This document shows positions 42,537 through 54,299 of a DNA stretch of 64,000 nucleotides, piece by piece; the stretch's first letter is position 1, and each line of letters starts with the position of its first letter. The stretch is from Mesorhabditis belari (taxonomy: Eukaryota; Nematoda; Chromadorea; Rhabditida; Rhabditidae): positions 3,124,501 through 3,188,500 of the forward strand of contig CAUEEP010000741.1 in assembly GCA_958450365.1 (NCBI GenBank), in the 5' to 3' direction. The notes under the pieces are model-generated. The model was not told the origin of the DNA. It did not search any database and saw nothing but the letters and a program-made list of their open reading frames with translations. The translations under genes were made by a program, and so were the position numbers.

Positions 42537-43380
42537 TCTATTAGATCACTATTAGATCACTAATAGAGCTCTATTAGATCTCTAGATCTCTGAGATCACT
42601 ATTAGAGCTCTAGATCTCTATTAGAGCTCTAGATCTCTACTAGAGCTCTAGATCACTATTAGAGCTCTACTAGATCACTGTTAGAGCTCTAGATCTCTAC
42701 TAGATCACTGTTAGGGCTCTAGATCACTATTAGAGCTCTACTAGATCACTGTTAGAGCTCTAGATCTCTGCTAGATCTCTATTAGAGCTCTAGATCTCTA
42801 CTAGACATCTATTAGATCTCTATTAGATCACTATTAGATCACTAATAGAGCTCTATTATATCTCTAGATCTCTGAGATCACTATTAGAGCTCTACTAGAT
42901 CACTGTTAGAGCTCTAGATCTCTACTAGATCACTATTAGAGCTCTAGATCACTATTAGAGCTCTAGATCTCTACTAGATCACTGTTAGAGCTCTAGATCA
43001 CTATTAGAGCTCTAGATCTCTACTAGATCACTACTAGATCCCTAATAGACCTCTATTAGATTTCTAGATCTCTGAGATCACTATTAGAGCTCTAGATTTC
43101 TATTAGAGCTCTAGATCACTATTAGAGCTCTACTAGATCTCTATTAGAGCTCTAGATCTCTACTAGACATCGATTAGATCTCTACGAGATCACTATTAGA
43201 TCACTAATAGACCTCTATTATATCTCTAGATCTCTGAGATCACTATTAGAGCTCTAGATCTCTACTAGATCACTACTAGATCTCTATTAGAGCTCTAGAT
43301 CACTATTAGATCTCTATTAGACCTCTACTAGATCACTATTAGACCACTAAAAAATCTCTATCAGATCTCTATTAGATCAC
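42537..43380. repeat. 840-bp satellite built from palindromic words (agatct, gagctc, ctag)
   Basis: An irregular array of segments such as gatcactattagagctctag and atctctactagatcactgtt. Unit length varies because the hexamers agatct, gagctc, tctaga and their joins are shuffled. No coding potential. It lies between the SDR and the 44-45 kb repeat block. Confidence 0.85.
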
Positions 43381-43819
43381 TCACATGTAATCAATTGCAG
43401 CCACATCTCACTTCTCGAATATTCATCGAATTTTGGTGTAACCAGAAAAAAAATCGCCTTATCTTTCACAATTCTCGCTTTTATGCAATCCAAGTGGAAA
43501 GTCAGAAAAAAAAATGTTTTTGATGTAACCGAGAGAGTGTCGGGGTAACGAGTGAAATAAAAAAAAGTTATCACTTTTACGCGAAGAAGAAAGACCGGCC
43601 CGTCTTTTGGATACATTTTCGCGGTTTGCATCAGACGAATTTTCCAAGGAATGGATCGGTTTGGGTTTAAAGCTTTGAAAATTGGAAAATCTAGAAGCGC
43701 GGAGTGAAATCTTTAAGTTTACAAACAAGCAAGTCAACTGAAACCAATTGAATTGAAAGATCGTTGCGTGTTTCTGCTTCGTTGCTTTCTTAGTTCGCTG
43801 CTTTCTTTGTTTCTGAGTT

Positions 43820-45030
43820 CGGCATTTCCTCCTGTGAATCGTCATCTTCTCTCCACCACCAGAAAAAGCTATTTAGTTAGCTAACTAAGCTTAGGGTTGG
43901 TGGAGCTTAGGGAGCTGCCTGTCATGGCTTAATCCACCTAAATCCAAATGCCAAATGCTATGTCTTAAGTTAAGACATAGCATTTGGCATTTGGATTTAC
44001 GTTTTTACTTGGGACTTTTTATTTACCTACAGCTTATCGATTAGAACGAGATGGACGTCTTGTGACTTGATTTCTCTTGGTTCTTGTGACTTTTACCCAC
44101 GCAAATTACCGCAATTTACCGTATTTATCCTAATAAAAGACAATTTTCTTTTATTTTTCAATCTCCTAGAATCGGCTGATCGAAAAAGTAGGTAACGAGC
44201 TTTAATAGAAGCTCAATTTTATTGGTAAAGTTAAATTTAAAGTTAAAGTTAAAGTTAAACATCTATCTGAAGTCATCTTTAAGTCATCTATCTATCTGAA
44301 GTCATCTTTAAGTCATCTTTCTATCTGAAGTCACCGGGGACACCCGGATGTGGTTTATTTACGATATACATCAATCAAAATACAACAACACACACAATAC
44401 TAGGCTATATCTTAACTTAACCCACGCCATGACAGGCGGCTCCCTAACCCTAAGCTTAGTGGGGAACTAAATAGCTTTTTCTGGCGGTGGAGAGAAGATG
44501 ACGATGAAGGAGTGGCTTGTCACTTGTCAAAGAACTGGGGCCACAACCACCAGACTACCCTACTGGGGTCACAACCACCAGACCACCCTCCAGAAAACCT
44601 CTCAACCCGAAGGGAAAGGAAATCCGAAGGGCGTGACAATCGCACGCGGGGTTCGAACCCTCGATGAAGATAAAAGACAACTTCCGATTAAGATAAAAGA
44701 CACTTAACCAGTCAGCGACACGTGGCACGTTTTTACTTTTTCAAATTAACCTACAGCTTATCGACTAATCTACAGCAAAAGATTAACCTACAGCAAAATT
44801 AACCACATGAACGTCTTGTGACTTGATTTCTCTTGGTTCTTGTGGCTTTTACCCACGCAAATTACCGCAATTTGCCGTATTTATCCTAATAAAAGACAAT
44901 TTTCTTTTATTTTTCAATCTCCTAGAATCGGCTGATCGAAAAAGTAGATAACGAGCTTTAATAGAAGCTCAATTTTACTGGTAAAGTTAAAGTTAAAGCT
45001 AAAGTTAAAGTTAAACACCTATCTGAAGTC
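43820..45030. repeat. Compound repeat: inverted pair plus direct pair
   Basis: 43830-43945 (tcgtcatcttctctccacca, ccagaaaaagctatttagtt) recurs inverted at 44415-44510. 44036-44270 (gtcttgtgacttgatttctc, ccgcaatttaccgtatttat, atctcctagaatcggctgat) recurs as a direct copy at 44757-45010. A small palindrome aaatccaaatgccaaatgct lies at 43938-44000. Confidence 0.75.
44641..44730 (-). pseudogene. tRNA-like sequence
   Basis: On the minus strand a D-arm-like gactggttaag and a B-box gggttcgaacccc occur at tRNA spacing, but the variable region is repetitive and the acceptor stem does not pair. Confidence 0.3.
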
Positions 45031-45378
45031 ATATCAAGAACTTTAGCTAAAAAGAAATCCTGAAAAGTCCTGTTTTTGAGGAGTCAATCAATTCTATTAA
45101 AGGCTGCTCTTCTATTCGAATAAATACGGTAAATAACAGAAACAGAAATGTAAATCGGCAAGCAACAGAAATGGAAATCGTATTTTGTAAGTTCCTAAAT
45201 GTAAATGCAGTAAAAGATATGCAAATTCGTGTTTGCATTTTCTGAAAAGTCTCTAGATCGACTTTCTATGGTGTTATTGTTATTTATTGTTTGTTAATAT
45301 TGTTAGTATTGTTAATCTTCACCATTTTGTCCTTTTGTTAATCGTTTACCACATTCGGATTGCATAGAAAAGGTGATA

Positions 45379-45822
45379 TCCCGTAAAAACTCTAATAGAA
45401 GTCCCCCTATCGTCGCGTCGCGTAGTCGAAGTTTACTCTCAAACAAACGCTCAGATCTCGACCTCAGTACATTTTTTTCTATGCGCCTGGGTTTCAAATT
45501 AAAGTAGAGAGGATGGGTGATTTTTTGAGATATAACACAGATTTTTAGCATTAACCAACGCTTAGAAAAAAATGATTGAAAAATGATGAAAAACTGATGA
45601 AAAAAAATCGGCGTTTTTTTTGCCACTTTTCAATCATTTTTTTCTAAGCGCTGGTTAATGCTAAAAATCTGTGTTATATCTCAAAAAATCACCCATTCTC
45701 TCTACTTTAATTTGATATCTCAGCCCGCTGAAATAAACGTACTGGTGTCAAGATCTGTGCGTTTGTTTGAGAGTAAACTTCAACTCCGATAGGGGGCTTC
45801 TATTAGAGTCTTTATGGTAGAT
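45379..45822. repeat. Complete 440-bp palindromic element with CTCTAATAGAAG ends
   Basis: Left end ccgtaaaaactctaatagaa, right end ttctattagagtctttatgg. Inner inverted pairs: agtttactctcaaacaaacg / cgtttgtttgagagtaaact; aaagtagagaggatgggtga / tcacccattctctctacttt. This is the intact relative of 24885-25200. Confidence 0.85.
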
Positions 45823-45907
45823 TTATATTTGATTGGATAACTTTTCATCAATTTAGAGCCTTTATTTTGCGCAAAACAATCTTCTTTTCTTCAAAACAAT
45901 CGTCTTC

Positions 45908-48900
45908 TCATTCTGTTTTCCATCGGAATCTTTTGAAATAAACGATTGAGATGAGCAAAATGATAGCTGCGAGAGCGACATTGAGAATCCATAATGGCTC
46001 AAGGCCCCAAGCAGTGAACATATCACTGAAAGAAAGTGGCTTTGAGCTTTTGACTTTTGTAAAAGCACTTACGCCGAGTACATCGATGCAGTCATTTGGA
46101 CACCGTCACTGAAAAGAACGACCATCCCTTGCATCATGTTCTGTAATGAAATCGGGAACATTTAGAACAAGTCTTTTGATCTGAGTCTTTTGAATCACTT
46201 AGAGCTTTGAGCACTTAGAGCTTTGAGCACTTAGAGCTTTGAGCACTTAGAGCTTTGAGCACTTAGAGCTTTGAGCACTTAGAGCTTTGAGCAAATAGAT
46301 TCTGTGCTTTGCTTTGTTTTGTTTTGTTTTTTTGTGCATTTTGCGGATTTCTCTGTGGATTTCTCTCCCTTTCCACTAAACCTGATCAATTTTTTCTAAG
46401 AAGTTCGAAAAGATTGCATCCGAGGAAATCAATCCAACTTGAGCAATGATTATAATCACGGTCACCTAAATCTTTAATCGTTTTTTACAGAAAAACCCTT
46501 GCTTACCGACGAATAAACCCATAAATCAGGGTTTCCGACTCGAGCCCCACACCAGCTGTATTCGGATTCGTTGCAACCGCCGTGAGTGGAAGCTGAAATT
46601 ATTGGGTTGATGCATAATTATCCGGACTTCTTTTTGCGTGCTTGTATCTTTTTTGTTTTGAAAGCTTTTTGTCTATTTCTTTTTTTTAAAATATTCGTTA
46701 TTCTTTAGTGAACAAAATGCGTGTCGACAATCATATCCATCTTCGCCATATCATGCTCTACCACTTCGAAAAGGGATGGTCTGCCGCAGAGTCGTTTCGC
46801 GATCTCAAAGAACTGGAGAAGCCCCAACGGACTACCACGTCAATCGATCGCTCAAAAATTGGCAAACAAATAAGATCTACAACGATTTGGATGACTTGAT
46901 AGACGATGTTAAAGCGTGGATTGCCTCCAAAGATCGTTTATTCTTCGCTCGTGGAATCGATCGTCTTCCAAGCAAATGGCAATCAGTTATTGATGTAGGC
47001 GGTGAATATGCTCCAGAATAATCAATTAAACATATTTTTCTAACTATTTATGTTATTTTTTGTTAAATAAAATCATTTATAAAAGAAGTCCGGATAATTA
47101 TGCATCAACCCAATAGAATGAAATTGATAAAAGATTGGATAAAAATGCTTTAAGTGCTTAAAAGTGCTTTAAGAATGAATACCGTGTTTGATTTGGTATT
47201 CTAAATGTGCCTAATGCTTTAAAAACTCAGATTCTGGCCCCGCCCCTTTTCCCATTAGCAATCCAACTTCGAGCTCAAATTTCTTGGCGTTGGGTTGTTC
47301 GATTTAAATGTTCTTGATATCATTAGATAGGCCAAGACTTTCTCTATCGATTGATATAAAAACTGTTTGAATTGGACAGCCCAAAGCCAAGAAATTTAAG
47401 CTCAAAGTTGGACTGCCAATGGCAAAGAGGAGGGGCGCGTATAAAAGATCTTTCTAGCCCCGCCCCTTTTCCCATTAGCAATCTAACTTTAATCTCAAAT
47501 TTCTTGGCGTTGGGTTGTTCGATTTAAATGTTCTTGATATCATTAGATAGGCCAAGTCTTTCTCTATCGATTGATATAAAAAGTGTTTGAATTGGACAGC
47601 CCAAAGCCAAGAAATTTAAGCTCAAAGTTGGATTGGTAAAAGGGGCGGGGCTAGAAAGATCTTTTATACGCTCCCTTTGCCATTAGCAATCTAACTTTGA
47701 GCTCAGATTTCTCAATGTTGGGGTATCCAATTTAAACATTTTTTTCAACCAATCGATAGAGAAAGACTTGGCGCATTTAATGATATCAAGAACATTTAAA
47801 TCGAACAACCCAACGCCAAGAAATTTGAGATTAAAGTTAGATTGCTAATGGGAAAAGGGGCGGGGCCAGAATCTGAGCTTTTAAAGCATTAGGCACATTT
47901 AGAATACCAAATCAAATACGGTATCCATTCTTAAAGCAGACTTTTATCCAATCTTTTATCAATTTCATTCTAATGGATCAAATATTCGATAATGATGTTA
48001 GTGATGTTTCAAAAGCTCAAAACCTGGATTAAAGCCAGGCTTGGTCTTACAGCTTTGAATAACCCTTGATTATCTTTTATAACTAACAGAAAGCTATATT
48101 GCTACATTCTGTATTCAAAACCAACCATTAAATGGCGCAGTTGTGGAGACGGTGAGCGGTGAAAGAGGATACGTGATAAAGAAATAACCGAGCATGAAAA
48201 TCGAGCAAATCAAGAGCACCAAATGATCACCGACCCTAAACATAATAGAATTTGAGATCATCTTTTCAACTATCCAAAAAGCTGCTCACTTTTTGCTGAA
48301 CTTGAAGAGAAAAAGCGTGATTGCCACGGAAACGATTCCCAAAATGATCTTCGCCTTTGTCATCTGGACAACTGTTTCAGCCGATGACCAACCGAAAGCG
48401 ATTTGTGCCCAAGCAGCGTGCACGCTAAATAGAGATTAGATAGATTAAAAAGATTGGATAGATTAAAAGATTAGTTGGACGCGCTGGGAGTCGAACCCGC
48501 GATCTCCCGCTCAATGGGCGAGCGCTCTACCACTGAGCCAGGCCTACACTTTTTCGCTGCGGCCAGACTAGAGCCTTATGCTTAGGCTTCCGTTTTTGTT
48601 AAACGACACTCTGTCAAAAGTTTCAAAAAACAAACAAAGCCTTTAAAACCGGACTTTTGCAGGCCTGAGAGCATTGCAGCGGTGGCCGAGTGGTATGCGG
48701 TTAGAATACAGGGCGGGACCTCCCTGGTTCGAATCCTGCATCTGATTTTCGGAGAAAGATCGCGATTTTTGGGAAAAGTTCCATTCGTTTTTGGAATGAC
48801 GGTATCCTTATCTGTATTTGTAGTGTGCCAAATGCTGTACGATTGTGTGCGGAGATAGGGAACATTATTTTAGCCTAAAAACTGACCGACTAAAACCAAA

Positions 48901-51900
48901 AACAGCTGACGGATTCGAAACTGGGAGGTCTTGCCTTGTATTCTAAGCTAATGCCACTCAGCCACCCCTACACTGCTTCTAAAAGTCCGGTTTTAAGGTC
49001 TACGTTCGTTTTAAGGTCTCCTTACTCACTGAAACTTACAAAACTTTAAACGCGTATAACTTTTGACAGAGTGCTCCATAGCAAAAACAGAATACATATT
49101 CGGAATCAGCACAAAATTCTGCATCGAATGGTACAGGTCGCATAGCATTTGGCTTAGCCAGTCGACCTTTTCTTCTCAATTACATATTAATGATCTATTT
49201 TTTTTATTTCCTTACATTTTTGATGATATAATTAAGGAAATATTGAAACTTACACAGAAACTGTCGAAAGCGCTGCATAAATTCCGACTTTTACAACACA
49301 AATCACTATAATAAGATGCCATGAGAAATTCGGTTTGAAGAAGAAAGTCGAAAGCCTCTTCAGAAATGGAACACTTGAAAGATTTTCTAAAAAAAAAATC
49401 TCAATTTATCATATTTTCATTTATCATTCTAAACCTAATCTTTTAGCTTTCTTTAATTCGATTGCTTTCTTGGTGATCGCCGGCTCGGAGAGGAGAAAAA
49501 TGACGGTGAGAGTGGCAATTATATTGGCGAGAAATGTGATCAACAAAGGGCCCGAGTAAACGTTGAGACGAATCTGAATTCACGAGTTAAAGCGGATCTC
49601 AAAGCTTTAAAGCGGTTCTGGAATGGCTGGAATGGCGCTAGAGCGAAATTTTTGTATCGGCTTTAGCTTATCTGATAGAGTTTTGAACGGTGATTCTAAA
49701 TGTGATTTTAGCTTCACTAATGGAGCTCTGTATCGCGAGCTATCGAGCAAAGAAGTTTAGATTGCAGAGCTGATAAAGGCATTCTTGCAGAGCTAATACA
49801 AGCTTCCGGATAAACGACGCGGTGGTGTAGTGGATAGTGGCTTGCTGCGCTTTTGAATCCCCTTTCGAGAGGTTCGAATCCTCTCACTGACAAGTCTTTA
49901 GGCAAAATAGATATCTTGATGAAGCAAAGTAGGCTTTATTTAGTAGGCTTTATTTAGTAGGTTTTATTTAGTGGGCTTTATTTAGTAGGTTTTATTTAGT
50001 AGGTTTTATTTAGTAGGCTTTATTTAGTAGGCTTTATTTAGTAGGCTTTATTTAGTAATCTTTATTTAGTAAGCTTTATTTAGTAGGTTTTATTTAGTGG
50101 GCTTTATTTGATACGCTTTATTTAGTAGGCTTTATTTAGTAGGCTTTATTTAGTAGGCTTTATTTAGTAGGCTTTATTTAGTAGACTTTATTTGTAAGCT
50201 TTATTTAGTAGGCTTTATTTAGTAGGCTTTATTTGGTAGGCTTTATTTAGTAGGCTTTATTTCTGCACCAAAGTAGACGCAGGCAAAGCGAAAAGTCAAG
50301 CGAGGACTCGCCTTTTGCCTGCTTCTAGTTCAGAGAATTGCTTTACGGAAAAACTTTGTACCCAAATTTTCTTATCACCCAGATTCTACTGCTCTATTTA
50401 CTTTGCTTTATTTTACTGCTCTGGTTCACTTTCACTTTTTTTTGAATTCTCTATTCTTGTTCCAAACTCCTCTATTCTCTTTCTAGTTTAAAAACCTATC
50501 GTAAGACTTTAGAAATTTCTATTTCTAGATGAACGCATCCCATTTCTCACCATATCTGTTCCAATCGCGATTCCGGGATAATCGAGACTTGTGAATGGCA
50601 ATTGAAGCACTAAAATCGACGAGAAATTTTGTAAGAAAGTCATAATAAAGTAATAAAGAAATTTTGTTATAAAGAGATTTTCTTATAAAGTAATAATGAA
50701 GTAATTTTGTAACAAAACGATGAAGGTGATGAGATGAGATGGAAAAATAGGAGCCGGTTCCAATACGGTTCTTATTTTGATTCAATACGGATCCAATACA
50801 GCTCTTATTTTGATCCAATACGGCTCTTATTTTGATCTAATACGGATCCAATACGGTTTCTATTTTGATCTAATACGGTTCCAATACGGTTCCTATTTTG
50901 ATCCAATACGATTCCAATTCGGTTCTGATTTTGATCCAATACGGCTCTTATTTTGATCCAATACGGTTCTTATTTTGATCCAACTTGGATCCAATACGGT
51001 TCCTATTTTGATCCAATACGGATCCAATTCGGTTCCTTATAATGAAAGAACTAACATGGTGGTAAAAGCATTCCCCCAACAACAGCGAGCGTTCTCAACG
51101 CGAAAACGGAAGATCGATCCTCGGGCAGAGAAACGTCAACGAGATACGTTCGCAGTGTGATACTTGACCCTAAAACTTTAAACATTTTCTTTTTTTCTTG
51201 AGAAAAATACCAAATCCAAAACTGTAGACAATAAAATAAACAATCAGAAACACATAGCGTTTCGTTGAACCGAACATTTCGATTGCACAATATAAAGAAA
51301 AAGCCAGTGCATCGCCGAGACGACCCAAAAGGAGACCTTGTCTAAAATCAGCTTGTTTTTACCTTAATTCGATCTTAACTCTACTTTAATTCTACTTTAA
51401 TTCTACCTTAGTTCGTGTTTTTGAAAATTCAAAGCCATGCTGACAAAAAGTAAGCAATTTAGCATAAAGTTAGCATAAAGGCTTACCGTATTTATTCTAA
51501 TAAACGCCGACCCCCTCGACCAACTTTAGACGCCTCGTTCTCAACCCCATTTTGAGATATTTTTATGTTTAATATGTCAAAATATAGCCCTTATTGTCTT
51601 CTATCTTTTGGTATATTAAACATCAAAATATTTCAAAATGGGGCTGAGAACGAGACGTCTAAAGTTGATCGAGGGGGTTTAGACGCCTTTGAGTTTAGAC
51701 GTCTCGTTCTCAGCCCCATTTTGAAATATTTTTATGTTTAAAATACCAAAAGATAGAAGACAATAAGGGCTATATTTTGACATATAAAACATAAAAATAT
51801 CTCAAGACTGGGCTGAGAACGAAGTGTCTAAAGTTGGTCGAGGGGGTTGGCATTTATCTGAATAAATACAGTAGTTCGTAACGATTTGGTTAGCACAAAT

Positions 51901-53135
51901 TTCTCAAATTTCTCCATCTTTTCCTTACTTTGTCGTTTTTGCTCTTTGTCTCCAATAACTGAAGAGGATTGTCGTGATTGCATGACCAATTCGAGCCACT
52001 CCAATCACAACTCCGAGATATTCAGGCGTCAATGATGGGTCCAACTAGAGTAATTTCTAATAACATGGTTTTGACTTGGCTTAGCCCAGAAACTTCTTTT
52101 TCAATCAGTACCAGTACCAAGCTAGAAAACAGAACATGATCTAGCTTGTTTGACCCGCAAAGCTGATCAGGAGACGGCCAGAAGCTAGGCCATCAATCTA
52201 TCTAACCAGAAAGTCTTGTCCGTTTTTTGAAAGCTATTTTTAAAAATAAATCTTGAACCAATTAATCTCTGGGTTATTTTATCAAAAATTCCTATTATTT
52301 ATTGAGAAATTGTTCTTTAAGAAGTTCTAAAAAGCTTGCTTTAGTTGATTTTTTTAAAAGATTTAAAGTCAAAGAGAGGAGACAAAAACGATGAAAATTA
52401 AAAAGTTTTGATTTAATTATTTGAGATAAAAATACTAAAATAGACTAAAATTATCTAAAATTGACTAAAATTGACTGAAATTAACTTAAAATAAGACTCA
52501 AACTGACTCAAACCGACTCAAACTGGCTCAAACTGGCTCAAACTGGCTCAAACTGGCTCAAAGTCTGACTCCGTCATACTTTACGTCATACTTTAAATAA
52601 AAGACAAAGTACTTTCGATCAATGACACTTTATAAACTCTTTTTTTTATTTGCCAACATCATTGTCAATAATTCTTCAGAAATCCCATATCTACTAAGGT
52701 TTCTGAAAGATTTCTGACTATTCTATTCAATTCTTGACAATTTTAAGAAGATTTCTAAGCTTCTTAAGCCTCTTAAGCTTCTTCAGCTTCTTCAGCTTCT
52801 TCAGCTTCCTCAGCTTCTTCAGCTTCTTCAGCTTCTTCAGCTTCTTTAAAAACTTTAAACCATCCTTGTACCTTAAAACTTGAAAACACATTGACAAAAC
52901 AAAAATCCTTTTATCAAACCTCTTTCATGTAAAGCCAATCCGTGAGTGAAAGCACATTTTTCTCAAAATTCGCAAAAAAGAGTAGAAAGACTCCGATGTA
53001 GACTTTTCGCCATTCAGTGCATTCTTTTTTAATGATTGAGACTGATTTCGTTGACGAATTGTCAACAATTTTTGAATTTGAAAGGCTTGAAACGCTTGAA
53101 AGTTCATTGGCAGGAATTATTCGGTCATTCTTCAT
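45908..53135 (-). CDS. Major facilitator superfamily transporter, MFSD8 (CLN7)-like
   Basis: A 12-helix secondary transporter; the relatives I can place best are lysosomal MFSD8-type proteins. Exons, high to low: 52920-53135 (start MKNDRIIPANEL directly after TTTTTCAG; first helix), 51929-52044 (LDPSLTPEYLGVVIGVARIG, YWRQR), 51211-51341 (GRLGDALAFSLYC), 51056-51169 (LRTYLVDVSLPEDRSSVFA), 50551-50609, 49435-49573, 48290-48424 (AAWAQIAFGWSSAETVVQMT), 48126-48235 (GYFFITYPLSPLTVSTTAPF), 46507-46592 (GGCNESEYSWCGA), 46382-46465, 46073-46140 and 45908-46025 (TAWGLEPLWILNVALAAIIL, TGA stop). The order of helices and the W-C loop before the last helices fit MFSD8. Phase does not match between 49435 and 48424, so a small error or misplaced boundary is likely. 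The substrate is unknown. Introns hold a mariner remnant, foldbacks and three satellites. Confidence 0.85.
46198..46290. repeat. 16-bp tandem repeat (acttagagctttgagc)
   Basis: Six near-perfect copies in an intron of the MFS gene. Confidence 0.9.
46602..47113 (+). mobile_element. Internally deleted mariner element
   Basis: The terminal inverted repeats begin ttgggttgatgcataattat at 46602 and end ataattatgcatcaacccaa at 47113, with TA duplicated on each side (46600-46601 and 47114-47115). Length 512 bp against about 1.3 kb for complete mariners. A reading frame from about 46714 gives an N-terminal helix-turn-helix-like segment (LRHIMLYHFEKGWSAAESFR). After a frame change comes a transposase-type C-terminus (SKDRLFFARGIDRLPSKWQS, ending GGEYAPE-stop). 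The catalytic D..D..D core is missing, so it is non-autonomous. It lies in the MFS gene intron, 8 nt from the splice acceptor. Confidence 0.93.
47116..47970. repeat. Foldback element abutting the mariner, TA-flanked
   Basis: It begins gaatgaaattgataaaagat and ends atcttttatcaatttcattc, with TA at 47114-47115 and 47971-47972. Arms are more than 150 nt (ctaaatgtgcctaatgcttt, gccccgccccttttcccatt and reverse complements). Internal copies of caatccaacttcgagctcaa / ttcttggcgttgggttgttc recur at 58325-58680. Confidence 0.85.
48475..48547 (-). pseudogene. tRNA-like pseudogene
   Basis: On the minus strand A-box tggctcagtgg, a good anticodon stem (ctcgc/gcggg) around ccattga and B-box ggttcgactcc are present. 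The acceptor and T-stem mispair and position 33 is C, so it is probably non-functional. Confidence 0.5.
48580..49180. repeat. Second foldback element with tRNA-Ser-like sequences in both arms
   Basis: The plus arm at 48676-48744 has a TGGCCGAGTGG A-box, a ttagaat anticodon-like loop (AGA) and a perfect GGTTCGAATCC B-box. The minus arm at 48904-48976 is its degraded inverted partner. The outer right arm (caaaactttaaacgcgtata, gaatggtacaggtcgcatag) matches 27553-27700. The left arm is shorter. It sits in an intron of the MFS gene. Confidence 0.75.
49816..49892 (+). pseudogene. tRNA-like pseudogene
   Basis: tggtgtagtgg A-box, perfect T-arm agagg/cctct with ttcgaat loop and B-box GGTTCGAATCC. 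The acceptor stem mispairs at three or more positions and the anticodon arm is unclear. Confidence 0.5.
49925..50265. repeat. Minisatellite, 13-bp unit taggctttattta
   Basis: About 25 copies of tttatttagtaggc in an MFS intron, plus strand purine/T-rich. Confidence 0.9.
50737..51035. repeat. Minisatellite, unit about 22 bp (ccaatacggttcctattttgat)
   Basis: About thirteen imperfect copies of a unit starting ccaatacggttcctattttg, in an MFS intron, ending about 20 nt before exon 51056. Confidence 0.85.
51484..51873. repeat. Double palindrome bounded by TACCGTATTTATTCTAATA
   Basis: Outer ends taccgtatttattctaataa and ttatctgaataaatacagta. Two internal palindromes (51530-51660 and 51695-51830) belong to the tctcgttctcaaccccattt family also seen at 487-1035. 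The element is intronic in the MFS gene. Confidence 0.8.
52435..52850. repeat. Two short tandem arrays
   Basis: 52500-52560 is a 10-bp unit actggctcaa, preceded by tgactaaaat words from 52435. 52770-52850 is a 9-bp unit cagcttctt. Both lie in the first MFS intron. Confidence 0.8.
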
Positions 53136-53468
53136 CTGAAAAAGATTTTTGATTTGAAAAAGACTTGTGAAAAAAAAAAACCCTAAAAAGCTGTTTTTCA
53201 TTTCGAAAGCAGAGCAAACAAATTAGAGATTAAATAAAGTTTTGCGATTATTTTTAACAAAGAGAATGAGGAGATCGATGTGCGTTTTTATATCATTTCT
53301 TTCATTTCTTTCTTTTCTTTTTTCATTTCTCATCGTGGAACATCTCGTTGGTGAGAGAAATTTCAGTAATCTTTTTTTTTGTCTTTTTATCGATATACCT
53401 TTTATGAGTTTTCAATTGATCATTAGCAATAAATCTTTCTTTTTTTTTGTCCTTTCAAAGTAGTTCAA

Positions 53469-54263
53469 TTGTTTAAATCTTTGCGATCTTTTGAGTGGAA
53501 TTGGGAGGAAAAGATTGGAAGGAAAAGGAGAAAAAGATTGAATAAAAGATTGGGTAAAAGATTGGATAAAATATTGAATAAAAGATTGGATAAAAGATTG
53601 GATAAGTCTAAGCTAAGAATGGATATCGAAGCCAGAAAAAGTGAATTAGTTACGGTAATACCTTTGAGATATGTATCAAAAGCTGTTTCAAATGTTAGGA
53701 ATGTTTCAAAAGCTCTACAGATTAAAGCAATCACAGCAAAGCAATCCTGGAGCTTTTCCGAAGCCTAAGCCTAAGCCAAAACAATTATGGTTGGGTAGGG
53801 TTGGCAAAAAAGGTCAAGCCAAGCCAATCTCCAAGTCAAGCCAAGCCAATCTCCAAGTCAAGCCAAGCCAATCTCCAAGTCCAAGTTGGATAGGGTTGAG
53901 AATTCTCCCATCAAGCCCCAATCAAGCCCCAATCAAGCCCCAATCAAGCTCTACTTGGTATCATTTGAAAGCCTGAAATGTCATCTGGAAAATGTTATAA
54001 AAGTTAGCAAAAGTATAACCTCTGGGCGAAGTTATCGGCCTACAAAGCGTGATAATCCGTTCAAGATACCCGGAGTTTTCCAATACCCGGAAACTACGCA
54101 AGCGTCGAAAAGTACATCTTTCATCCAAAACAGAAAGCGTTTATCTTCATCGTCACCACTTTTCAAAGAAATATCCAACGTTTTGATGTCCTATGCTGAA
54201 TCGGCTACCACTTGCAAGGCCGATAACTTTGCCGATGTAAAAAAAAACGAATTTCCAGCCTAA
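53469..54263 (+). CDS. Possible unrecognised plus-strand coding sequence in repeat-rich DNA
   Basis: Two overlapping frames run from about 53469 to 54263. The first part is a tandem array (ttgaataaaagattgg; at 53815-53885 caagccaagccaatctccaa) and is doubtful. The last part reads like ordinary protein (about 54015-54260: SGRSYRPTKRDNPFKIPGVF, then KRLSSSSPLFKEISNVLMSY) and ends EFPA-stop. There is no known domain, no membrane segment and no clear start or splice sites. It could be the final exon of a gene divergent from the MFS transporter, or chance. Confidence 0.25.
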
Positions 54264-54299
54264 TCAAAGGAAAAGTCTAAAATAAGTGTAAAGCCATCC

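Noticed and set aside
46708..47021. Active mariner transposase
   Set aside because: The element is 512 bp and lacks the catalytic core; N- and C-terminal parts are in different frames.
48475..48547. Functional tRNA gene
   Set aside because: The acceptor stem and T-stem mispair and position 33 is C; kept only as a tRNA-like pseudogene. None of the other tRNA-like sequences passed a by-eye cloverleaf check.
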